Origin: Metellina segmentata
Lineage: Eukaryota > Arthropoda > Arachnida > Araneae > Tetragnathidae
NCBI GenBank assembly: GCA_947359465.1
Contig: OX375879.1
Location: 16,826,298 to 16,890,297 of the forward strand
Reading direction: 5' to 3'
Length of the DNA stretch: 64,000 nt
Below are positions 12,593-24,300 of the stretch, piece by piece (positions within the stretch are counted from its first letter, which is position 1; every line of letters starts with the position of its first letter). The notes beneath the pieces were generated by a model that was given only the letters and a program-made list of their open reading frames with translations, ran no database searches and was not told the DNA's origin. Made by a program: the position numbers and the translations under genes.

Positions 12593-12708
12593 GCTGTTGT
12601 GAAAAAGTTATCGTAAAATTGGTATCTCACGACAGTTAGCTAATCAGCGCAGTGATTTAGAGGAACAGTGATATTTGAGCCATGTTCCGAGGCCTAGATT
12701 ACTTAAGT
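12593..12708 (+). other. Sin3A: SIN3 exon 2 (5' UTR or alternative N-terminus)
   Basis: It is bounded by a pyrimidine-rich acceptor and a GTAAGT donor at 12709. It contains ATG at 12682 in good context (GAGCC before it), reading MFRGLDYLS up to the donor in phase 0. If intron 2 ends at the AG at 17883-17884, this frame continues without a stop into the SIN3 coding frame, adding 29 residues. If it ends at 17918 or 17939, the same ATG instead opens a short overlapping upstream frame that stops. See the finding on the start site. Confidence 0.65.
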
Positions 12709-12802
12709 GTAAGTTTATTCACATCAATGATTTTAGAAATTAGTTTTTTTTTTTTATGATGGTGATATTGTGTTGTAAAATTTATCAACTAAGTTGTAGT
12801 TA

Positions 12803-12830
12803 ATATATATATATATATATATATATATAA
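12803..12830. repeat. (TA)n microsatellite
   Basis: A pure TA run marking the left edge of the RT element. A longer interrupted TA run (about 14612-14660) marks its right edge. Confidence 0.9.
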
Positions 12831-12970
12831 TAACATACAATATACAAAATAACATAACACACACAAAATAACAAAAAATAACCAAACAGCCGGGGTGCAT
12901 TAACCAGAAATCGAAACTCGAAACTACCCATGCAAGCGCGCTGAAGCTGCAGACATAGCATGGTAAGCAA

Positions 12971-13232
12971 TATAATTTCAAGAACACAAGAATTTCTAAA
13001 AAAAATGTAACAAAAGTCTTAAAAAATAATAAAAAATGAAGAAATGTTGGTGGATCAGGGCGTCATCAGGGAGGAGCCTGACCCAAACAACATAAAATGG
13101 TGTTTTCTACATATGAGCAGCATTAGGCTGAAAAAATTGCTCATACACTCCCCCAAACACCACCAAAAATCAAGTAAAACAAAAACAGAACAAAATACCA
13201 AAACATAGCAGGAATAGAACGAAATGAAACCC
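12971..13232 (-). repeat. Left inverted arm of RT element
   Basis: It is the reverse complement of 14355-14615 from TATAATTTCAAGAACACAAG to GAAATGAAACCC. The differences I find are one substitution (CATCAGGG against CATCAAGG) and one base in an A-run, i.e. about 99% identity. The inner edge coincides with the point where the RT reading frame is cut off. Confidence 0.92.
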
Positions 13233-14043
13233 TATTAAATTCCGTTACATCACCTGTGGTAATAACTCTTATATGATTAAACCTGGCTTGCTACTATTTA
13301 AATATTTAAAAATTATTCTTGCTGCCATTTTTGATGAAGGCTTTACATGGATTATATGTGATAATAACAAGGTTTTTAATTTTTTGGATAAAAATATTAT
13401 TAATGATATTCAGACCTATGATTTTAAAGACCTTTTTACCAGCATACCCCTGGACAAATTGAGAGATGTTTTGAACTATTACTATCATGATTTTAATAAC
13501 TTAATTGATCTGGATTTTGAGGAATGGGAATTTTTGGTTAATTATTGTATTTTCAATAATTTTATATTTAATGGTGAGCATATTTACATTCAAGTTAAGG
13601 GTATTCCCCAAGGTTCCAATTTTTCTTCCATTCTTGCTAATTTATTTCTTCATTACTTTGAAAAAAACTTTTGCCTTCAGATAAATACTGCTTTTAGATT
13701 TATTGATGATTTAATTGTTTTTAATAATAGCAACTTTGCTAATATTTGGAAATCCATCTATCCAGACGAACTTTCTTTAATTAAAACCAATCTGGATAAC
13801 AATAATACTGATTTTCTAGACATAAAAATTTCTGTTTCATCCGGCAAAGTTGACATTAATGTATATGATAAACGAAGCGATTTTAAATTTACAGTCAATA
13901 AATTAATATTTTGGGACTCCAATATCTCTAAAAGAATATACTACAACACGATAGCTGGTCAATTGGTACGTTTCAAAAAAATTTGTAATTCTGATGCTAA
14001 CTTTTTATTACAATGTAAATATCTAAAAAACACTTCTCAATAA
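13228..14043 (+). pseudogene. Reverse transcriptase, N-terminally truncated, catalytic core intact
   Basis: The open frame runs from the arm junction to TAA at 14041; the first ATG is 13273 (256 codons). Upstream of that ATG the frame reads NPIKFRYITCGNNSY, part of the finger region, so the ATG is probably not the native start. Numbered from the ATG, motif A is TYDFKDLFTSIPLDKL (about 48-63, D50), motif B is KGIPQGSNFSSILANLFL (about 109-126), and motif C is FRFIDDLIVF (about 141-150, D145/D146). TDFLDIKI and a YDKRSDF segment follow, which I associate with a Penelope/telomerase-like RT group. No endonuclease domain follows. There is no internal stop, so decay is recent or slight. Confidence 0.75.
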
Positions 14044-14354
14044 CAAATACCCGTTTTCATTCTTTAAAAATATTTTTGAAAGATTTATTAATATCAACAC
14101 CTACACAACACATGAATAATTATTTTTCGTAATTTACCCAGAGCCATGGGAATTACTTTTCAATTTTATTTTTATTTTTTTACTTTTTATGAATATATTT
14201 TTGATAAGGGGCTGGGGATTTTCATATTATTATTATTATTTTTGGACTTGTTGCATCGGAGGTATGATGTTAGCATATAAGTTAGACTGTGTAATTGATG
14301 GCATTTGGTGGCAATTTTTAGGCTTGTTGTTGATTATATCCCAGCTGCGGCTTC
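14044..14354 (+). other. 3' untranslated spacer of RT element
   Basis: T-rich non-coding sequence between the RT stop codon and the start of the right inverted arm. Small open frames in it lack recognisable motifs. Confidence 0.5.
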
Positions 14355-14607
14355 GGGTTTCATTTCGTTCTATTCCTGCTATGTTTTGGTATTTTGTTCT
14401 GTTTTTGTTTTACTTGATTTTTGGTGGTGTTTGGGGGAGTGTATGAGCAATTTTTTCAGCCTAATGCTGCTCATATGTAGAAAACACCATTTTATGTTGT
14501 TTGGGTCAGGCTCCTCCTTGATGACGCCCTGATCCACCAACATTTCTTCATTTTTTATTATTTTTTAAGACTTTTGTTACATTTTTTTAGAAATTCTTGT
14601 GTTCTTG

Positions 14608-14615
<8 letters not shown>
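14355..14615 (+). repeat. Right inverted arm of RT element (native 3' end)
   Basis: Partner of 12971-13232. It lies downstream of the RT in the expected place for a 3' UTR and then runs straight into (TA)n. The left copy continues about 140 bp further outward than this one before reaching its own (TA)n, so the right end was shortened, or the two ends formed at different points. Confidence 0.92.
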
Positions 14616-14648
<33 letters not shown>

Positions 14649-15526
14649 TATATATATATAAGCTCATTGAAAGCTGAGTTAGTACGTGGTTTTTACCTGT
14701 ATATAATTACCAGCATTTAAACTGACAAGCAGCTCCAAGTGATCAAGTTTTGTAAATATGAATTTGTTATGTAAAACCTGACTTAAAACTCAATTTTTTT
14801 TTTGTTGAAATTTTATTTTTCCATTTTTTAAATTCTTATCTTTATTATATTATTAGAATTCTTTATTATAAATATCTTCCTCAAGCAGTGACTTTTTTAA
14901 AATTCAAAACAAGAAATCAAGAAATAAAATTAATTATACAAGAAGATCAGTTGCAAAATTATAGAAAATCATTCAATTTCCAAATCCAGTCCAGAGGGTC
15001 TTAAAAAGTCATTTACATTTTAGTTTTCAGGGATGTTTAAAAACCTTGATGTTTGCAGAAAGTATCCAAAAATATTTTTGAAAAGCCTCAGTCTTAAAAA
15101 AATGCTGCACGTTTTGTTTCACATACATTAAAAAACGATATCAATTTATCCAAGGGCAAGAGTCATTGAAAGTGATCTGCAAACTATTTATAGGTTAGCT
15201 AAACAATAAAGCTTTTAAAACTGGATATGAACCTCTTCACCTGTGCACTTAAAAGTGGCGACTGGAAAATTTTGATACAGTTGCCACTTTCTTTAAAACA
15301 TTAGTTTATATGGTGAAATCTCGGATTAAAAAAAAATATATATATATATATACATATATACATTTTTTTTTTTGATCTGTGGACCGTAAAAAAAAATTGA
15401 AAAAAGGGGGTAAAAGCACAGGAACATAAGCATGGAAAATAGTATTTGGAATTTAAAGTGGGAAACACAAAGCAATCTAGGGAAAGAAGACTGAAGATCA
15501 GTACTTTCGTATGCACGTGACCTGGG

Positions 15527-16618
15527 CAGGGTTCCCACAGGTGCTAAGAAAGTGCTTATTTTGACGTTCCATTTCTAAGAGCCCTTAGAGGTATTTATTT
15601 TTCATCAATAGTCTTATTAAAAAGTGCTTATTTTCCTATGAAAACTAAATTCACTTTTCAAACGACGATATTTTTTCACAGTATTTCTGATCTCTTTTTA
15701 GCGGCCGATCAGCGATAAAACTGCTTACGAGTTCAGCATTTGTGATGATTCGGGAACTGGCCTGCTTGAATGGCAACCCTTCATACGCGATGTAAAAATC
15801 TTCAAACGACTCTTTATGAGCACATAAATACGCTTTATTGTAAACTTATGAAAATCGGTCTGTTTTCGACTTGCGATGCGCGTGGCTTCTCACAACGCAC
15901 AAAATAGTTGCCCTACTAGATGAACTAGAACATGATCATCAAATGTTAATTTGGTTTTATTCAGTTACCCGTGAGTGCAATGTTTAAAAAAGTTACTATG
16001 GAAGTTATTATATTAGGAACTTTTTAAGTTGGTTGGTGATTCAAAAACAATACAAAGATAATTTATTTTAATTAATACTGCTACCTGAGTGGCAACCTGA
16101 TGTGTTGCAATTTTTTTTAATCTCACTTTTTTATACTCTAATTCTTTGTAAAAAACTATCTCAGCAAAGTTGAATAACGAAAAATTTTGAAGATTTTCGA
16201 GTGTAATTCTGTTTTTAAAAGTTGAAGCAATCAGTTAATCTGTTCGGAAAACAAAACTAACCTGATCGAATAAAAAAAAAATTGGAGAAAAAGATCGCAA
16301 AAGCGTAAACTAAAGTGCTAGACAACCGGGAAAAGTCGTTTGAAAACTGAAAATTGCGGTCTCATCGTGGGTTGACAAGCTGGGGTGGAACCCTCTAGTA
16401 TGAAAAGAATACAAAAATGAAATCAAACTCGCAACAGCAGCTGGGAGACCAGCAACACCAAACACGGTCCTGATCAAACTTAACTCTTTAATTCCCTTTT
16501 TGTAAAAGCAAATGCACTGCGAAGAGATAAAAGAAAAAATCCGATAATTCCTTATTTTGTCCTAGAAAGTGCTTAGAAAATCTTTATTTTGAGTTAGGAA
16601 AAAAGAGTGGGTAACCTG
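15527..16618. mobile_element. hAT-like non-autonomous DNA transposon
   Basis: The ends are inverted: CAGGGTTCCCAC at 15527 and GTGGGTAACCTG ending at 16618, matching at 11 of 12 positions. Just inside both ends are AAGTGCTTA and TTATTTTGA/TTTATTTTGAG blocks. CAGGG termini are typical of hAT elements. No transposase frame is visible and the 8-bp target duplication is not clean. Confidence 0.55.
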
Positions 16619-17392
16619 CTGGGGTATTTTGGTAGTGCTGGTATTTTGCAAGGTGAGAATCTATTTTTGATAAATGTATGTATAATGTGTGTGTATTCTA
16701 CAAAACATGCTCGTAAGTGGCCACTGAATGAAACAAGTTCAGTGATTACTGGCTACTTACAAAATTTCTTAATTTTCACCTTTACTGAAGAGTGGGAATC
16801 CTGAATAATTTACCCATCTCTTATACTTCACCTATTGAAAAGAATATTGCTAATAGCCAAAATGCAAGCAAGTGCATGAACAAATCATGACTAAAACAAT
16901 TTTTTGATTTATATAAGATTTTAATAATTTTGATTAATTTACAAAATATATAGTTCTGAAACATTCTTGTTTTGCAGCAAGGTTGTTTATCTTCCAATAA
17001 TGTTTCCAATTTGGTATCGCTGCATCTCAATTAAACTACCATCTCTAACAGGAAATTCTTCATGAGAAGTAGAAGCATATTTTTTTTAAGTTGTTTGAAT
17101 ACAATAACATACATTCTGTCCAATGTTATTTTATTTTTTGTATCATTAATAAACTTCAATTAAGAAAATGTAGAGTTTAATTTTAATCACATAATTTTTG
17201 AAGTAAAAATTACTTGATTGAAATTATGATTTAATCTAGCATACCCTGGCCAGCCGTTCTGTAATTTTACCCTAATGATGAATGGTAGAATTAAGAAAAT
17301 CATGCTATATGAAACTAATTTCATTTTAATATAAGTAAACACCAAATTGGACACTATGAGCCATTCACAATTCCAATCCATTGCATCATTTG

Positions 17393-17590
17393 CCAGCCTG
17401 GAAGCAAAGTGGTTAGTGTTCTGGCACTCAGTTCAACAATCTCTGGGCTTCATTCCCAGTCTAAGCATGGATTATTGTAGCGGTTTGACATATAATTCAC
17501 AAGATATATGCTGATGGGTATTTATGTAGAATCCATCACCAAAGCCATCAAAGGTCATGCCGAACGCACAAAGCACAACTAACTTTATTT
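17393..17590 (+). mobile_element. tRNA-like SINE fragment, second type
   Basis: A-box-like AAGTGGTTAGTGTTCTGGC near 17407 and B-box-like GGGCTTCATTCCCAG near 17446 are followed by a non-tRNA body. It differs from SINE family A in the body. Only one copy was seen in the window. Confidence 0.5.
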
Positions 17591-17944
17591 TTTTTTAACT
17601 CGCCTGAAGTTGTGACAATGACTGAAAAACATGTGAAGATGGAGCACATTCCATATGACTTGTACATGTACCAACGTGTAGGCTGTGCTACAATCCATGT
17701 AACCTTCTGTACCCAATTTTAGAATAATTAAATGTACTCTCGGTATCATCCATCTTCATCACAGCCCAGACTTGGAGCATTCTTGAGATTTAGTTGATAC
17801 TCATTGACAAGCAGGTCAATAATTTGCTATTATCACACTTGAGTTTTTTAAAGGATTTGTTATAGTTTTTCACGTTGATAGCAGTGTATGAAATATAAAA
17901 TGTTTGGAAAATTTATAGGTCAATTATTTTGTGCGCAAGAAAAA

Positions 17945-18321
17945 ATGCGGCGACATTTGGATGATCACCCAAGTCTGAGCAACAGTGGGATATTCAACAG
18001 CACTTCATTACCTTTGTCTACATCTGCCTCATCCAACTCTGTGTCCAGAGTTTTCAGTGACATTGATGCTCGAGTAGGAACTCATAATTCAAACATTCCA
18101 GTGACAACCACTGTCAGCACTACCACTTCTACCTCTAGTGCATTCCATCATTCTGGTCGAACTCTGAGTGCTCCCGTTTCGCCCGGAACGGGAGCTGCAA
18201 CCAAGCCTCTCATTTCAAGGCAACCGTTGGCGCTCATTCAGGAGACGGTTCACGCAGTTGGGGGAATCGGAAACTCGGAAATGCAAAGTGGCATTCAGTT
18301 CTCTCTACCATCTGGCTACCA
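17945..18321 (+). CDS. Sin3A: SIN3 coding exon 1 (residues 1-126)
   Basis: It starts with [10 protein letters not shown] and continues as a Ser/Thr/Gly-rich low-complexity region. It ends in [15 protein letters not shown], which resembles a short conserved element near the N-terminus of animal SIN3 proteins. The GTAAGC donor at 18322 splits the final Gln codon (phase 2). An upstream in-frame ATG at 17888 and a frame open back to 17885 allow a longer N-terminus. Confidence 0.88.
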
Positions 18322-21300
18322 GTAAGCGTTCTTTTATTTTGCATGTTCCGTAATTTGCTTGGGAGAGTTGCTGGCTAGGAATATTTGAGATGCATGTATG
18401 GTAGAGTGATTTTATAAGGCCAAAGTAAACTGCATTTACTATTACTCTTAATGTCAAATGGTTTGTATTAAGCCCATTTTATCTAAAATAAAACTTCAGA
18501 GTAGGATTCGAGGAGTCGGAATAACCTTTTATTAATCTGCTGCAATTAGATTACACAAAACGAATGCTTTTAAATATATAGGGATTTTTCTTATGCTTAC
18601 TGACTAACATCTTTTAAATTAGCTCCATTTGCTGTCTGTTGATTGCATTGTTCATAACAGTGGTTAATATTAGACTCTCTAGTAATCGAATTTCTGCAGA
18701 TCTTGTCTGTCCTTGAACGGCTTTAGTGTTACCTGCTACTTTCAATATTACCATATGAAATGAATTCATTGAAGTGGTGTTGCCAACCTCTTTGAATCAA
18801 AATTATGAATCGGCCACTTTGAATTCCACTATTTTGAATTGTTTCTTCATGAAATTACCCATGATGAATCTCCCAAGACAGCAATGGGAACCTGTGAACT
18901 GCTCCCAAGCTGAGGTTGATCTCAAGAGTTACTCAAGTGGCCTACAGTTTAATAAAGTTTCGATTATGATATTTGAGACCTAAGCTGTTGTATGCTCATT
19001 TCCTGATGGCATTGCTAGAATTCAGTCCGGTCATATATTCTTGTTTTCTAGCTACTTAGAGTTGAGCTGAATCATCACTTGATGAAAAAAACCTCCAAAC
19101 TAGATTTATGACATTATTTGGGCCTCCATCTATTTTTGATATGTTATTTTCAATCTTAATTTCTTTACCGTTCTGTGGATAATACATTGGTATCCTGCAT
19201 AAAACGTAGAAATTATCAATCTGGTTAAAGTGGCGATATTTTTACTTACTATGTTTTTTAAAATGCACAGTTGTTTGAACCTCTATATTTCTGAATTGAA
19301 TATAATATTCAATTCTTCATGTAAATTGGTAATGTTTGTTATGAACTTAAAAATTTGTCACTTTTGAATAAGAGGAAGGCTTGAAAATTCATGGTGATGC
19401 AGCAATCCTTCGGTTTCAAATGATCATCTTTTGGAAAATTTGCTCAACATAATACCCTAAACACTCAAAAGACACAACATTTCAAAACAATTTTTAATCA
19501 TGTAATGTAGCTGGTGTACAAACAAATGGACGATTGTTTTGAAGGTAATGCGCTTCCATGCATTAGTAAAATAACTATGCAATTAAATGCATTAAGCTAA
19601 AGTTAAATGAAAAAACTAGTTCAATTCTTCCTGCTGAACTAAAACTAGAGGTGCTGTAAAGATATTTGCTGTGTTGCTGCAACTTTACAGTGCGAGACAA
19701 GCTATCAGTCGATTTTCAGTAGGAAACAGTAATGAATTCATTTGAATTAATTTTTTTGATAGTTTTATCACCAAGCATCTACAAATATGAAAGTTGCGTG
19801 TATCCCCATATTTACCTAAATTTTCTTTTTTTGGAAGTTCAATCCCCTAACATCATACAAGCTCTAAATTTTGTGTATTAACTAACATCATAACGGCAGT
19901 ATTCACAAGTCTGAGTTAACTTGAGGATCGACGATATTCCCCAAGTTATCGGAAAAAACCGTATTCACAATGCCTAATCCGTGGTTTTAACTGCTATTTC
20001 GGTGTTACATTTTGATCCTCCGAAATCAGAGTTAACTTGCAAGTTGGCATTGCGCATGCGTTAAATCTATCTTTTTGCGAAGGAAATGTGCGAACATAAT
20101 GGATGACACATTTCATTCTATGCTCAATTACAGTATTCTTGTGACGTCTGGACTGGACCTATCAGAACGGATCACCTTCTGCATAGCAGCTCATCTCCTC
20201 ATCATAATATTGCTTAAATAGTAAAATTTAAAACATAATTTTCTTGAGATTCAAAAGAAAAATGAAAATAAAGGTAGCTGCGAAAACGTTTGGGCGAATA
20301 GATAGATGGCAGTACCTCTGTCCTCTAAGAGCAAAAGGTAGAATATGACCATGGCAGATGCAAATTTATCGTAGAATAAATGCGTGCTTGATCAGTGTGA
20401 ATACATATTCGGGGATAGTAACCAATATAAACAAATATCACGTGATCACGACGAGACAGTAGTAGCCAATCGCAGCTAGTGTCTCATTTTAATCCCTGGA
20501 TCACTTAACACGCTGTTTGAGAATACTGTTCTTGATAATCCTTGAATTAACTCTTGCCCACGGATCAACTGATCCTCGACACTTGTGAATATGGCCTTAA
20601 GTGTGCGCTAACAGTTGGAGCAGGTTGATGTCATTCTGTTGAATCCTGCATGTTAATCACCCAAAATTCACTTTCCAACGGGTCTCAACATTTTATTTTG
20701 TATTCATTTTATTCTATATTTCATTTTATTATAAGTCGCATAGGCATCAATGGTAATGAACTTGCTAACAGTGCTGTAAAAACAGCTGCTATCTCATTGT
20801 TGCAATTCTGCTTTAAGATAAAACTGATTATTGTGCGACTAAAGCTTATTACAGTTAATTTGTGTAAAAAGTATGCAATGGACAAGCTTTAAGATTCAAC
20901 TAATTGCTGCAAGTATAAAGAGTAGTTAATTTGAAATGTTTGTAATTGTCTCAATGAACAAGCTTTAAATCTGATAAAAATGTTGTACCAGTGCTAATGT
21001 TTTGTAATTTGCATTTGTGTTTCAAATTTTGTGTAAATATTTTAGAGCTCGTGTAGCAGCAGCTACGACTTTATCGCAAGGCAGCCTGGGCCATAGTCAA
21101 CCTCCATCAACAGGTCATCATTCATTGTCAATTCAAGCACAAGCTCACAGTAATTCTCAGATTGTACATCCCATTCAGTCCAATTCCCAAGTATGTCATC
21201 TCTTGGCATTCTTTACCTTGAATCTCTTGTGTTCATAACTAGTTGCATGTCGATTGAATGAATCTTGTATGTTCACCAATGAGCTCAAAAGTTCTTTGCC

Positions 21301-24300
21301 GTAGTTTGGCCAAATATGGCCCTTGAGTCATAAAACTCCTACCAACAGAAGTTCAGAAATCTATTCTTTTTGATAATTGAATTGTAGACTTTACTTTTTA
21401 TTGCTACTGGTTTTTGGCATTGAATTTTATGTATCACAATACTTTAATGCTTTACTTCAATGGTTTTAATAAATACGTCAAGTTTATAGAATGATAAATT
21501 TCGTGTGTTGGGGCATACGAATTTAAAAATTTCTGTTGTCAAACAAAACCATTAAGCTTAAATTTACTTTGAATACTTAATTATTATCTTAATTAAAAAA
21601 CAAGGCTATTTTTTGTGTGAAGAAAAGTTAAAATTTTATGAGCCAAAATAATTAAAACTATTTAATGTTTATATTTTCATTCATCTGATCTTGAAATGAC
21701 ATACAAAATGTCATGACTTGAATACTGTTTCTTTTCACTTTTAACTTAATGCTCTTTAGCATTAAGACTAAGCGTTAAGACTAACTGGTTACATATAGTG
21801 TTTATTTTGTCAGATGGTGGAGTTTTCTTTAATGAAATCAAAATATTACTGTTTTTTTTGTAGGCTGCTCATGTGGCACAAATGCAAGGGCATCAAATGC
21901 AGTTCCAACGGCTAAAAGTTGAAGATGCATTATCGTATTTGGATCAAGTTAAATATAAATTTGGCAATCAACCTCAAGTTTATAACGATTTCCTGGACAT
22001 TATGAAAGAATTCAAATCTCAAAGGTTAGTCAAGTGTTATTACTCAACTATATATTTATTAACTGTTATTTTCATATTGTTATAAAGGAAAACATTCTTC
22101 ATTTGAAACATTTCTTTTAACATCTGTTTAACAATGCCATTAATTTTTATATTAAATATATAGCTTATAATCCAACTATTTGATAATTTTTTTATTGCAC
22201 TATCAGTGCTCCTAACACGTCGCCTTTTTATTTTTTGTCACTTTTTATCACCTTTTTGACATTTTGTCACCTTTTCAGGGGTTTTAAGTTCTTAAATTGT
22301 ATTTGGAGAAGAAAAATTTTTGGTGCGCAGTTAAAAAAATTCATTTTTTTCTTTAAAAAAAACAGGGTTTGCACAGATTCAATTTCGAAATTCGTGCTAC
22401 ATTCCACCGCAAGAATAAATTCAAAAACGAACCGTTTCAATTGTAAAAGGATAATTCACGTTGCACGCGGTGTATTAGCAGCAAGTTCTGGAAATTTTCT
22501 TACGGGAAAAGGATATCAGTAAAACCAAGCGGCGAAGTTCAAGGGAAGCAGGGCCATCTGCATGTCCGACCCTTCTTACCTAATTACAGGGCTCCTCACA
22601 TGTAACCTTTTTGTCACCTTTTCAGGGGTTTTAAGTTCTTAAATTCTATTTGGAGAAAAAAAAATTGGGGTGTGCAATTTTTAAAAAAAATCCTATTTTC
22701 TCTGGAAAAACAGAGTTTGCAGGTTCCTTAAGAACTCCTTCAAATGGATTTTCGATTTTAAGCACTCTTAAAACTCCTTATTTTTATGTGCTACTCCTTA
22801 AAAACTCCTTTTTTTTATTTTCGACTTTTCAATTTCAAAATGTGCGCTACATTCCACTGCAAGAGTGGATTCAAAAACATACTGTTTCAATAGTAAAAGG
22901 ATACTTCACGTTGCACTTGGTGTATTAGCAGAAAGTTCTGGAAATTTTTAGAAAAGGACAAAATTAATTTCAGACATTTCAACAACAAAAATGAGACATA
23001 ATCTTTCAAAGAAAAGGAAGAAATTCAAGCTGTGTCAAAAATAAACTAATTAAAAAATCATAAATTCTGATTTTTTCATGTTAATATTTTTAAATGAAGA
23101 ATATAAAAGTATCCTTCCAAAGAAAGAAAAAGAACAGATAGGGGTGGCTGGGAAGGATCGTTTTATTTTCTATCTTTATACTTGAATATATTTAGCATTA
23201 TTGTTATTTGTCACTTTTTAACCCTTTTTTTGCTCGATTAGTCACCTTTTTTTACTTGATTAGTCACTTTTGTCACCTTTTTAGACCTTGAAACCTGTTA
23301 GGAGCCCTGCACTATGTTCTGTTTTATATCTTTCCTCTACAATTTTAATTAAAATGTATTGTTTAATTAATTGTAATGGAATCTTCACATCTTCAGAAAC
23401 CCGCTAATGAATCTTTTATTTTTATAATCCAAAATAACAGCAATGGGAAATGTTCATAGAACTTTCCTGAATGCCTGCATGAAATTTCTATAAAATCTGA
23501 TAACAAGTTTTCTGGTATTGAAAAATTGCCTTTGTGCCTGAACTTTTTTAATCCAGACACTTAAGTTTTCATAACCATTCCTTTTTTAAAAGAGTTGTAA
23601 TGGAAGTGCAAGATAGAATTTCACTAAAATATTTTGTTGCTAATACCTTGAAATTAATAAATATAGCATGGTAAAATTTTGAAGTATTAAAATACAATAT
23701 ATCTGCTAAGAGAGAGTGATAATAAATAGAACTGCACAGCAAATGCCATGCATAAGCAATGTTTTCCAATCTGATTCTCGAGTGGTTTAGATTAGTTTGA
23801 TTTTAACCCATAACCAGTGGCATAAAATTGTTTCGAACTAGATAAATAACATTAGGGAATCTCACTAATGCCGTATCAAGTTGTATTGTAAATTGCCAAC
23901 ATTAGCTACAAGTTATTGATGAGGATATTCTTATTTGTCTTTGTTTGGTGAAATTTAAGGAAAATCATTCTGATGTCATTGCACTGCTTTTGATAACAGA
24001 TATACCTTTTCTACTTGTGGAAAAAACTTTGATGCCTTTGGCTTATGCAGGGGTTGGACAAAAATATGGAAACAATACGTGAAATGCATGCTTAAAAAGA
24101 AATGTTTAGGTGGGTGGTATTTTCGCCTACTGACTCCATCTAAACAATGTCTTAAATAGGCAGCAGAGATCAGTCATTGTTGGGGCACTGTTCGATGAAG
24201 TTATAATTACATCATGTCAGAGCTAACAGACTTCGGTCAAGGGAAAATTGTTGGAGCTCGTCTGGTGGTTGCTTCCGTAAGCAAGGTAGGCAAAGTGTTT

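Larger units (their letters stand above)
12803..14660 (+). mobile_element. Penelope-like RT element with long inverted terminal repeats
   Basis: A (TA)n tract at each end encloses about 1.8 kb. Inside are an inverted copy of the element's 3' region (12971-13232, plus about 140 bp more outward), an RT reading frame (13228-14043), and a 3' untranslated region ending in the matching arm (14355-14615). The RT is AT-rich, with heavy Asn/Phe/Ile use unlike SIN3. It lies in SIN3 intron 2, in the same orientation as the gene. Penelope-like elements often carry terminal inverted or pseudo-LTR copies, which fits. I see no GIY-YIG endonuclease. Confidence 0.7.
12709..17884 (+). other. SIN3 intron 2
   Basis: Holds the RT element (12803-14660), the hAT-like element (15527-16618) and the SINE fragment (17393). 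The 3' splice site has three candidates, AG ending at 17884, 17918 or 17939. The first has the best pyrimidine tract (TAGTTTTTCACGTTGATAGCAG). Confidence 0.6.

Noticed and set aside
14189..14532. Second small protein of the RT element
   Set aside because: T-rich frames in the 3' UTR and inverted arm, hydrophobic only because of base composition.
12803..14660. DNA transposon with terminal inverted repeats that captured an RT
   Set aside because: The arms correspond to the RT's own 3' UTR and the RT is cut exactly at the arm junction, which fits inversion of a retroelement end better. No target-site duplication typical of a DNA transposon was seen.
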